The translations under genes and the position numbers were made by a program. A DNA stretch of 64,000 nucleotides from the NCBI RefSeq assembly GCF_005222785.1, contig NZ_STGH01000001.1, forward strand, positions 868,001 to 932,000, in the 5' to 3' direction. The notes beneath the pieces were generated by a model. It was not told where the DNA came from. It ran no database searches and worked only from the letters and a program-made list of their open reading frames with translations. Within the stretch, counting starts at the first letter, position 1, and every line of letters begins with the position of its first letter. This document shows positions 16,413-24,128 of the stretch, one piece after another. The DNA is from Rhodobacter sp. SY28-1. GTDB lineage: Bacteria; Pseudomonadota; Alphaproteobacteria; Rhodobacterales; Rhodobacteraceae.

Positions 16413-17029
16413 CAGTTTGTCATCAACGCATAGTCGGCCCCCGTCGGGCCCTTGTTTTCCACCTTCAGCGTGAAGGTCCCGGCGCTGGCAGGGGTCCAGC
16501 CGCAATAGGCGATGTGGCTGATGTCGGTGTCCGAACACACGAGCCGCCCCTTGTCGTCATAGACGCCCAGGTTCAGGTTCGTCGCCGCCTTCGCCTCGAC
16601 ATAGACCTCGGCATATTCGCCACCCCGGAACTCGATCGGTGGGTAGGTGTCGCCCTTGCCGTTGCCAAGCGAGCCGATGTTGTAGACCGGCCCCGAGGCC
16701 ACGCCCTTCGTCGTCTCGACCCTCGCGTCTTCGATCAGCCCCAGCACGACCTCATCCCCGTCCGCCAACTCGGCGGCCGAGGCCAGCATCTCCTCCCACC
16801 CCAGCGGCGCTCCCTCTCCGGCCAACCCATCCACCGCCGCCCGGTCAGACGCTACCAGTGCCAGTGACTTGCGCAGCTTCGCTGCCGACAGCACCAGCAG
16901 CGGATCGCCCGCCGCCATCCCCGCCGCATAGGCCCGCGCGGACAGTTCGGCCACCTTCACCGGCGACGGGCCTTCCGCCCAGGCGGGCAGGGCCAGCGAC
17001 ATCACACAGACAGCAATCAAGTGGCGCAT
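16412..17029 (-). CDS. Exported protein with PPC-like (pre-peptidase C-terminal) domain
   Basis: 205 residues with signal peptide MRHLIAVCVMSLALPAWA. The C-terminal 100 residues (YAEVYVEAKAATNLNLGVYD, then SAGTFTLKVENKGPTGADYA) look like a PPC domain, a small beta-sandwich commonly attached to secreted proteases. The N-terminal part is a helical region with no recognised match. Its stop overlaps the caspase start, so translation is coupled; a chaperone, propeptide or targeting partner for the caspase is the natural guess. The ATG at 17029 places the signal peptide at the N-terminus; an upstream in-frame start adds a polar, unlikely leader. Confidence 0.7.
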   Translation of the reverse strand: MRHLIAVCVMSLALPAWAEGPSPVKVAELSARAYAAGMAAGDPLLVLSAAKLRKSLALVASDRAAVDGLAGEGAPLGWEEMLASAAELADGDEVVLGLIEDARVETTKGVASGPVYNIGSLGNGKGDTYPPIEFRGGEYAEVYVEAKAATNLNLGVYDDKGRLVCSDTDISHIAYCGWTPASAGTFTLKVENKGPTGADYALMTN

Positions 17030-17180
17030 GGGAACACTCTTCCGGCTTTTGTTGCCCCGAACATGCGGCCCCGCCCCGCCCCTGTAAATGCCGGAATTCC
17101 AGATGACAGGTTTTGTCACGGGACCCGTCGTCTATGCCCCGCTAGCAAGACGGCATCGAGGCAGATCAAGGGTTTCCGAC
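17030..17180. promoter_or_regulatory. Divergent promoter region of the two caspase/protease operons
   Basis: 151 bp separate the PPC-caspase operon from the protease-RR-HK operon, so any site here could control both. An inverted repeat TGACA-N5-TGTCA lies at 17104-17118 and a palindrome GGAATTCC at 17093-17100. The OmpR-type regulator encoded at 18492 is the obvious candidate binder, but its site is unknown. No convincing -35/-10 pair was found. Confidence 0.4.
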
Positions 17181-18491
17181 ATGCAGAAGACGGCAAAGCG
17201 GCACAGACCGCTCAAATTCATCGAGGCGCTCGCCGCCCTTCTGGTCCTGGCGCTGGTCGCCGTGCTCAGCCCGGCCAGCGCCTCGCCGCTCGACGCCGCG
17301 ATGGACAAGGTCTTCACCGTGCGGTCGAACGACAGCGAGGACCGTTTCCTCGGTTCGGCCTTCGTCTGGGCGGATGGCACCGTCGCCGTGACCAACGCCC
17401 ATGTCGTGGGCACCGCCGAGGAGGTCCGCCTGATCGACCGCCACGGAACCGATCTCACCGCCCTCGTCATCGCCCGTGATCCCGTCCGTGATGTGGCTGT
17501 GATCTCCCTCCCCACCACGACCGAAGGCCTCCAACTCGCAGAAAACGCCCCCGCACTCGGCGACGAAGTATTCGCCCTCGGCGCCCCCCTCGGCATCGAG
17601 TTCACACTGACCGAGGGCCGCATCTCCACGCTCGCGCGCCAGACCGACATCGCTGTCCCGATGCTGATGCTGCAGCACGACGCCGCCGTGAACCCAGGCT
17701 CCTCTGGCGGGCCCTTGGTCGACGCTGAAGGCCACCTGATCGGCATGAACTCACAGATCGCCGACGGCAGCCGCATGTTCGTCGGGATCGCCTACGCCAT
17801 TCCCACGGCCGAACTGCAACGCATCGTCCAGGGCCTCATCGAAGAAACCCTTCCGCCGTTCCCGACCCTCGGTCTCACCGCCCGCCCGGTGGACCGCCAG
17901 ATCGCCGAAACCCTGAACCTCCCCGCGCAAGGACTCCTGATTGACGCCGTCGCCCCTGGCTCCCTCGGCGAAACCGCAGGCCTCAAGGCAGGCGACATCA
18001 TCACCCAGGCCTCCGGCACAACCCTCACCCTTCCGGGCGACTTCGCCTTCGCCATCGAAGCCGCCAGCGCTGATGGTGAAGCGACCCTGACCATCCTTCG
18101 CTCCGGGCAAGAACAGACCGTCACCCTTGCCCTGACTGACACCGAACCCACTGGCCTGCGGACCCGCGAGGCTCCCCGTGCGCCAGCGACAGTCACCTCC
18201 TACACCTTCGCCGAACTCGGCGTGACGCTGGACGACAAAGGTACCGTGACCGCCCTCACCGACAACTCCCCCGCGCTCCTCGCCGGCCTCGCCAAGGGCG
18301 ACCGCATCCTTGCCATCAACGGCACCGCGCAGGACCTTGCCACATACCAACTCACCGCCCCCGCGCTTCTCCTCCTGCAATCCCCCGGCGGCCAGACCCG
18401 GCACATCCGCCTCGACCCCTGGCACGCTCCCGAAGGCGTCCGGCCCGTGGGCGGCGCAAATGTCCTTGACCCCGACGTGGTGGTGTTTTGA
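17181..18491 (+). CDS. DegP/HtrA-like trypsin-fold serine protease with two PDZ domains
   Basis: 436 residues, S1C family. A signal peptide or membrane anchor (FIEALAALLVLALVAVLSPA, residues 13-32) is followed by a protease domain with His74 (AVTNAHVVG), Asp104 (VRDVAVISL) and Ser175 (NPGSSGGPLV). Two PDZ domains follow, about 230-330 (LKAGDIITQASGTTL) and 345-430 (LAKGDRILAINGTAQ). It acts in the cell envelope as a quality-control or signalling protease. Start at ATG 17181; an in-frame start at 17088 would add a polar leader before the signal. Its stop abuts the response-regulator ATG, so it belongs to one operon with the two-component system. Confidence 0.9.
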   Translation: MQKTAKRHRPLKFIEALAALLVLALVAVLSPASASPLDAAMDKVFTVRSNDSEDRFLGSAFVWADGTVAVTNAHVVGTAEEVRLIDRHGTDLTALVIARDPVRDVAVISLPTTTEGLQLAENAPALGDEVFALGAPLGIEFTLTEGRISTLARQTDIAVPMLMLQHDAAVNPGSSGGPLVDAEGHLIGMNSQIADGSRMFVGIAYAIPTAELQRIVQGLIEETLPPFPTLGLTARPVDRQIAETLNLPAQGLLIDAVAPGSLGETAGLKAGDIITQASGTTLTLPGDFAFAIEAASADGEATLTILRSGQEQTVTLALTDTEPTGLRTREAPRAPATVTSYTFAELGVTLDDKGTVTALTDNSPALLAGLAKGDRILAINGTAQDLATYQLTAPALLLLQSPGGQTRHIRLDPWHAPEGVRPVGGANVLDPDVVVF

Positions 18492-19184
18492 ATGACCGCA
18501 ATGGACCGCATCCTCATCATCGAAGACGACCCCGAGACCGCCGCCGCCATCCGCGCCGAGGCAGAGGCGCTGGGTTGCGCCACCGACCACCGCGACACCC
18601 TCCCCTCCGGCATCGAGGCCGCCACCAGCGCCCAATACAACGTCATCGTCCTCGACCGCATGCTACCAGGCGGCGACGGGGTGGACGCGATGGCCCGCAT
18701 CCGCGCCGGGGGCTCTACCGCGCTGATCCTGATCCTCTCCGCCCTGGGACGGGCCGCCAACCGCGTCGAGGGGCTTGAGAAGGGCGCCGACGACTACCTC
18801 CCGAAACCCTTCGAGCCCGAAGAGCTTCGCGCCCGCCTGCGCGCCCTCCTGCGCCGCGGCACGATCCAGGTCCTCGACAACGACCTCCTCGCCTTTGGTG
18901 ACGTCGAAATCCGCCTCAAGGCCCGCACCGTCCACGTCAAGCGGACCCACGTCCCGACCAGCCCCAAGGAGTTCGAACTCCTAACCTACTTCGCCCGCAA
19001 CGCCGGTCAGGTCGTCACCCGCATGCAGCTTCTGGAAAACGTCTGGAACCTGCACTTCGACCCCGGCACCAACGTCGTCGACGTCCACGTCGGCCGCCTC
19101 CGCCGCAAGCTGGAGGATGCCGGGGCCACCGCGATCCAGACCGCCCGGGGCGAGGGCTACATCTTCGCCCCCCTCCCCGCGTGA
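18492..19184 (+). CDS. OmpR/PhoB-family response regulator
   Basis: 230 residues. Receiver domain with acidic pair Glu11-Asp12, phospho-acceptor Asp55 (VIVLDRMLPGGDG) and Lys105 (DYLPKPFEPEEL). The winged-helix output domain fills residues about 135-228, with SPKEFELLTYFARNAGQVVT and VDVHVGRLRRKLEDAG. It starts directly at the base after the protease stop and its end overlaps the kinase start by 4 bp, making the kinase its certain partner. Likely targets are this locus and perhaps the divergent caspase operon. Confidence 0.95.
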   Translation: MTAMDRILIIEDDPETAAAIRAEAEALGCATDHRDTLPSGIEAATSAQYNVIVLDRMLPGGDGVDAMARIRAGGSTALILILSALGRAANRVEGLEKGADDYLPKPFEPEELRARLRALLRRGTIQVLDNDLLAFGDVEIRLKARTVHVKRTHVPTSPKEFELLTYFARNAGQVVTRMQLLENVWNLHFDPGTNVVDVHVGRLRRKLEDAGATAIQTARGEGYIFAPLPA

Positions 19185-20542
19185 CCACCGCCAGACCCTT
19201 TGCCGCAAGGGCCACCCTGCGCCTCGCCGCCCTGATGGCGCTGGCGGTGACCGTCCTCTCCCTCGCTGCGATGGCCCTGCAATACCGGCTGGTCGAGGCC
19301 CGCCTGATGGCCGCCCAGCAAAGCCTGCTGACCGCCGACCTGAACGGCCTCGCCGCCCTCTACGACCAGCGCCGCATCATCGCCCTGCGGCAGGCCATCG
19401 ACTACCGCGCCACCGCCGCCACCGGCGACGAGATGCTTCTCCTGATGGACCGGAACGGCCAGACCCTTGCCGGAACCCGCAAGGACTGGCCCGCAACTCT
19501 CGCCCCCGCCGGGGAAGGTTTCACCACCGACGGCGCGGTGGAGTTCACCGAAGACGAAACCCGCTGGCTCGCCGTGGCCCGCGCCCTGCCGGGCGGCTTC
19601 CCCCTTCTCGTCGCCCGCAGCCTGCAACCCGTCGACGACACCCTCGGCGCCCTTCGCCGCGGGATGCTCGGCCTCCTCGGCGCCCTCCTAGTCGCGGGCA
19701 GCGCCGTCGGCTGGCTTGCCGCCCGCAGCGTGATGGCAAGGATCAACCGCATCAACACCCTGGCCGACCGCGTTGCCGACGGAGCCCTTGACGCCCGCCT
19801 CCCCGGCCCCCGCTCCGACGACGAATTCGGCCTTCTCGAAACCCATGTCCACGCGATGCTGGACCGGATCGAAAACCTCAACCGCGCCACCCATCGCCTG
19901 TCTGACACCATCGCGCACGAATTGCGCACCCCCCTCAACCGGATGCTGCAAAAGCTCTCCAAGATCGAAGGCCAGGACGACCTCACCGCCGACCTCAAGG
20001 CCGAGATGCGCCAGGCCATCCGCATGTTCGACAGCCTGCTCGACATCAGCCGGGCCGAGGCCGACCAGGGCACCGGAGGCGGCCTTGTCCCCGTCGATCT
20101 CTCCACCGTCGCGGCCGAAGTCTGGGACCTTTACGACCCCCTCGCCGAAGACAAGGGCCTGCAAACCGAGGCGCACATCGCCCCCGGACAACAAATCCTT
20201 GGCGACCGCAATCTGATCGCCCAGGTCCTGTCGAACCTCCTCGACAACGCCATCAAATACTGCGCCGACGGTGATCACCTGACCCTCACCCTCACCCCCG
20301 AAGACGACCGCATCCTGATGCGCATCGCCGACACCGGCCCCGGCCTCCCCGAGGACCTCAAGCCCGAAGCCTTCGACCGTTTCACCCGCGCCGAGCGCGA
20401 CCGCGCCACCCCCGGCCATGGCCTCGGCCTCGCCCTCGTCCGCGCCATCGCCGCCCGGCACGGGGCACGCCTCACGCTTCCGCCCAGCGAAAAGGGTTTC
20501 GCGCTTGAAATCCGCTGGCCAAGGCTGCAGCAATCGGACTGA
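19181..20542 (+). CDS. Sensor histidine kinase (HAMP, HisKA, HATPase)
   Basis: 453 residues, GTG start overlapping the regulator stop. TM1 at about residues 14-34, a sensory region of about 125 residues in the periplasm, TM2 at about 162-183, then a HAMP linker. The phospho-accepting His246 lies in the H-box AHELRTPLNRML. N box (NLLDNAIKYCAD) and G boxes (ADTGPGLPEDL, GHGLGLALVRAI) are intact. The periplasmic loop does not match a known ligand-binding fold that I recognise, so the signal is unknown; envelope stress is plausible given the downstream genes. Confidence 0.94.
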   Translation: MTTARPFAARATLRLAALMALAVTVLSLAAMALQYRLVEARLMAAQQSLLTADLNGLAALYDQRRIIALRQAIDYRATAATGDEMLLLMDRNGQTLAGTRKDWPATLAPAGEGFTTDGAVEFTEDETRWLAVARALPGGFPLLVARSLQPVDDTLGALRRGMLGLLGALLVAGSAVGWLAARSVMARINRINTLADRVADGALDARLPGPRSDDEFGLLETHVHAMLDRIENLNRATHRLSDTIAHELRTPLNRMLQKLSKIEGQDDLTADLKAEMRQAIRMFDSLLDISRAEADQGTGGGLVPVDLSTVAAEVWDLYDPLAEDKGLQTEAHIAPGQQILGDRNLIAQVLSNLLDNAIKYCADGDHLTLTLTPEDDRILMRIADTGPGLPEDLKPEAFDRFTRAERDRATPGHGLGLALVRAIAARHGARLTLPPSEKGFALEIRWPRLQQSD

Positions 20543-20557
20543 CCCCACGGAGTCCCG

Positions 20558-21988
20558 ATGCGCCGCGCCCTTCTTCCCCTTCTCCTCCTCCTCGGCTGCG
20601 CGCCCTGGAACCAGCCGCAGAACCAGCCCCTGACGGGAGAGAACGCGCCCCTCACCGATACCCTGACTGCAGGCGACGGCGAGCTTTACGTCGGCCTTGC
20701 CTTCTCGGGCGGCGGGATGCGCGCCACAGCCTTCGCCTACGGGATGCTGCAGGAACTCCAGGCCGCCCAGACCGGCACCCCGAACGGCCTTCTGGACAAC
20801 GTCCACCTCGTCTCCGGGGTCTCCGGCGGGTCAGTCATGGCCGCGCAGCTTGGCCTCAACGGCCCACAAGGGATCACCGGCTTCCGCGAGAGATTCCTCA
20901 TCACCAACGCCGAAGCCTACATGACCACCTCGGGCTTCAACCCCCTGACCATCGCCAAGGGCATCGCCGGGGGCGTGAACGGCCGCGACACCTTTGGCCG
21001 CTACCTCGACGACACGCTGTACAAGGGCGCCACCTTCGCCGACCTTCGCCGGTCGGGCATCAAGACCTGGATCAACGCCACCGACATGGCGAACAACACG
21101 CCATTCCTGTTCAGCCCGGAAACCTTCGACGCCCTCTGCTCCGACCTCTCGAAGGTCAAACTCTCCGAGGCCGTCGCCGCCTCCGCCGCCTTCCCGCTGG
21201 TCTTCACCCCCATCGTGCTGGAGGCACACCACAAACAGTGCGCCTACAAGGAACCCGACTGGCTCACCGCCGCCCGCTACAACCCCGAAGCCACCGCCGC
21301 CATGCGCGCCCATGCCCGCGCCCTGGAAAGCTATACCAACCCGGACGAGGTGAAATTCGTCAAACTCCTCGACGGCGGCATCACTGACAACTTCGGCACC
21401 ACCGGCCTTGCGGTCGAGCGCGCCCGCGCCCAGGTCCCCTATGCTCCCCTGACCGCCGAGGAAGCCGTCAAGCTGAAGCGCATGCTCTTCCTCGTCGCCA
21501 ACGCAGGCGTCGACAAGGACTACGACTGGACGCGCAAGGTTGAAGGCCCGGGCGGCGTCAACCTCGCCATGTCCATCGCCACCTCCGCCATGTCCGCCGC
21601 CTCCCGCTCCGGCTACGACTCCATGCGGGGGGAACTCCGCCTGTGGGAATCCGAACTCATCGAATGGCGCTGCGCCCTGCCGCTGGCCGAGGTCCGCAAG
21701 CTGCGCGGCAGCACGCAAGGCTGGGACTGCAAGGACGTCAAGCTTTTCGTGGGCGAGGCCAGCTTCGCCTCCCTCCCCACCGCGCTGCGCGACAAACTCG
21801 ACGCCGTCCCCACCCGCCTGAAACTGCCAACCGATCAGGTCGACATGGTGATCGAAGCCGGCCGTCTCGCCACCCGCGCCACGCCCGAGTTCAACGGCTT
21901 CCTCGCCTCCCTGTCGGGCAACGACGTGGAGACCCGCATCCAGGACGGCATCGCCGCCGGAGGCCGCCGGGTGACGCCGGTCAACTGA
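20558..21988 (+). CDS. Patatin-like phospholipase, lipoprotein
   Basis: 476 residues. A lipoprotein signal peptide ends in LLGC with Cys14 as lipidation site; the following Ala suggests outer-membrane sorting. Patatin features are the oxyanion loop SGGGMRATA (residues 50-58), nucleophile Ser89 in GVSGGS, and catalytic Asp272 in LDGGITDNFG. It would hydrolyse acyl esters of phospholipids or lysophospholipids. It begins 15 bp after the kinase stop and so is probably co-transcribed. An outer-membrane-anchored lipase beside proteases fits an envelope-acting or secreted lytic role. Confidence 0.9.
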   Translation: MRRALLPLLLLLGCAPWNQPQNQPLTGENAPLTDTLTAGDGELYVGLAFSGGGMRATAFAYGMLQELQAAQTGTPNGLLDNVHLVSGVSGGSVMAAQLGLNGPQGITGFRERFLITNAEAYMTTSGFNPLTIAKGIAGGVNGRDTFGRYLDDTLYKGATFADLRRSGIKTWINATDMANNTPFLFSPETFDALCSDLSKVKLSEAVAASAAFPLVFTPIVLEAHHKQCAYKEPDWLTAARYNPEATAAMRAHARALESYTNPDEVKFVKLLDGGITDNFGTTGLAVERARAQVPYAPLTAEEAVKLKRMLFLVANAGVDKDYDWTRKVEGPGGVNLAMSIATSAMSAASRSGYDSMRGELRLWESELIEWRCALPLAEVRKLRGSTQGWDCKDVKLFVGEASFASLPTALRDKLDAVPTRLKLPTDQVDMVIEAGRLATRATPEFNGFLASLSGNDVETRIQDGIAAGGRRVTPVN

Positions 21989-22052
21989 AGGACGCCGTCG
22001 CGCAGGGTGAACGACCGCCCACAGGCGCAAGCCCGGACCCGGATGGATTACG

Positions 22053-22102
22053 CCCGCCAAGGGCGCCCCCTCACCCCTTGGCGGGAGGGTCGGGGAGGGG
22101 GC
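22053..22102. repeat. GC-rich interleaved hairpins (possible H-type pseudoknot) ahead of the second caspase gene
   Basis: CCCGCCAAGGG (22053-22063) pairs with CCCTTGGCGGG (22075-22085), an 11-bp stem. The loop carries GCCCCCTC (22065-22072), which pairs perfectly with GAGGGGGC (22095-22102). The pairings interleave, as in an H-type RNA pseudoknot. It sits 75 bp before the caspase start and 64 bp after the patatin stop. GC-rich repeats of the CCCTCACCCC kind are widespread in high-GC bacteria, so a dispersed REP-like element is the main alternative. Confidence 0.5.
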
Positions 22103-22176
22103 CGCAGCATGACAAATTGCGTCATCCGCAGCACCCCACTTGCCCCATGTCTGGCCAAGGGTAATCTGCCGGCATC

Positions 22177-24126
22177 ATGCGCGCACCTTTCGCCCTGGTC
22201 CTTTGCACAACCCTCCTGGCCCCCCCGGCCCAGGCCGAGATCCGTGCCGTCATCGTCGGTGTCTCCGACTACCTCACTCTCGACGCCGACCTGAAAGGCC
22301 CTGCGAACGACGCCCGCCTGATGGCCGAAACCCTGATCGCCCGCGGCGTCTCCCCAGCCGCGATCACAGTTCTCACCTCCGACCCGACCGACCTGCCCAC
22401 CGGCATCACGACCGGCCAGCCGACCCGCGCCGAAATCCTTGGCGCGCTCGAAACGGCGACCGAGGCCTCCACCAAAGGCGACACCGTCGTCTTCACCTTC
22501 TCCGGCCACGGCGCCCAGGCCCCGGACCTCTCCGGCGACGAAGGCGGCGGCTATGATGAGCTTCTCCTCTCCGCTGACGCCACAGGCTGGAAGGGCGCGA
22601 TCGGGTCCGTCGAAAACGCAATCATCGACGACGACCTTCAGGCCTGGGCGCAAGCGACCCTTGCCAAGGGCATCCAGGTCATCGGCCTGATCGACGCCTG
22701 CCACTCCGCCACCGGCTTCCGCGCCGTGGGCGGGCAGGGGGTTGCCAAGGTCATCGACGAAGCGCAACTCGGCATCCCAGACGACGTGGTCCCCGTTGCG
22801 GGAACCCCCGCCCCGCCGCTCTCTGGGGATTTCGTCTTCCTCTACTCCTCGCAGTCCGACCAGCGGTCTTTCGAATATCCGATGCCAGACGGCACCTGGC
22901 ACGGCGAATTCACCCTGCGGCTTGCACAAACCCTGCGCGCCGCGCCGTCGGCCTCCTGGGCGCAGATCCTCTCCGCAACCACCGAGGCAATGGTGCAAGG
23001 CCCCGCCCGCCAGATGCCCGACGGCGAAGGGCCGCTCTTGACGGCGCAAGTCTTCGGCACCGGCCCGACCACCACCCGCTTCCCCCTCGAAGCTGGCAAA
23101 CTCGCCGCGGGCCTCCTCGACGGCCTGACCGAAGGCGCCGAGCTCACCCTTTTCGCCACCCCCACCGGCGGCGATCCCCTCGCCACCATGACCCTCACCA
23201 ACGTCACCGCGCGTGAGGCGACCCTCTCCGCCCCTCCGCCCATCAGGGCGCAATGGGCCGAACTCACCTCCGCCCCGGCCCCCGCGCCCCTGACCCTCGC
23301 CGCCCCCGTCCTGGCCGATCCCGGCGACCCGCACGACTACTCCGCCTGGACCGCTGCCCTGCCCGAACCGGGCGCAACCCCCGACCTCGTCCCGATCCTC
23401 ACCGACGACACCCTGGCCCTCGCCGGACCGGACGGCACTCTGGACCCCCAAGGCCCCGGCTCCACCCCCCGCCTCCGGCTTGAGCCCGGCGAGACCCCCG
23501 CCGATGCCGTCGAACGCAGCCTCACCCAGGCCGCCCACGGCCTCGCCATCCGAAAGACCCTTGCCGGGGCCACCGGCCGCAGCCTCACCGGCAAGGCCCC
23601 CCTCGCTGTCACCATCGACCGCCGCGCCGCCGTATCATGCGACCAGCCCGGCCCCGCCACCCCCTTCGACCCGGATGAGCCCGTCGCCCCCTGCGACCAG
23701 CTCTGGCTCACCATAACCAACGCCTCCGGCACGGCGCAGGACGTCTCCGTCCTCTACTTCACCGCCGATTTCCGCGTGCAGCCGATCTACCCCACCCAGA
23801 ACCTCTCGAACCGCCTGGCCCCGGGAGAGACCACCCGGATCGGCCTGCAAATCGAACCTGACAGCACGGCCGGGCTGGAGGAAATCTGGACCCTGGCCGT
23901 CCCCGCCACCCCCGATGCCCCCCGCGTCGACCTGACCCGGCTGGCCACCAACGACACAACCCGCGCCACGCCCCCCGACCCGATGACCGCCTGGCTGGAG
24001 GCCCGCCTCGACCCCGATGCCACCAGCCGGGGCTTTACACTTAAACCCGCCCCCCTGACGATGCTGCGCCAGGTCCTGCGCCTGACACCGGGCGATCCAC
24101 CCCCCGACCCGACCATGGAGAACTGA
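22177..24126 (+). CDS. Second exported caspase-family (C14) protein
   Basis: 649 residues. Signal peptide MRAPFALVLCTTLLAPPAQA. Caspase fold at about residues 21-250 with His111 in FTFSGHGAQAP and Cys175 in LIDACHSATGF. The middle part is Pro/Thr-rich and of lower complexity. The C-terminus carries the same type of beta segment as the caspase at 14358 (VSVLYFTADFRVQPI, then LAPGETTRIGLQIE). The two proteins are therefore diverged paralogues sharing domain order. Its stop is 2 bp from the start of the chymotrypsin-fold protease, so the two are translated together. Confidence 0.87.
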   Translation: MRAPFALVLCTTLLAPPAQAEIRAVIVGVSDYLTLDADLKGPANDARLMAETLIARGVSPAAITVLTSDPTDLPTGITTGQPTRAEILGALETATEASTKGDTVVFTFSGHGAQAPDLSGDEGGGYDELLLSADATGWKGAIGSVENAIIDDDLQAWAQATLAKGIQVIGLIDACHSATGFRAVGGQGVAKVIDEAQLGIPDDVVPVAGTPAPPLSGDFVFLYSSQSDQRSFEYPMPDGTWHGEFTLRLAQTLRAAPSASWAQILSATTEAMVQGPARQMPDGEGPLLTAQVFGTGPTTTRFPLEAGKLAAGLLDGLTEGAELTLFATPTGGDPLATMTLTNVTAREATLSAPPPIRAQWAELTSAPAPAPLTLAAPVLADPGDPHDYSAWTAALPEPGATPDLVPILTDDTLALAGPDGTLDPQGPGSTPRLRLEPGETPADAVERSLTQAAHGLAIRKTLAGATGRSLTGKAPLAVTIDRRAAVSCDQPGPATPFDPDEPVAPCDQLWLTITNASGTAQDVSVLYFTADFRVQPIYPTQNLSNRLAPGETTRIGLQIEPDSTAGLEEIWTLAVPATPDAPRVDLTRLATNDTTRATPPDPMTAWLEARLDPDATSRGFTLKPAPLTMLRQVLRLTPGDPPPDPTMEN

Positions 24127-24128
24127 CG

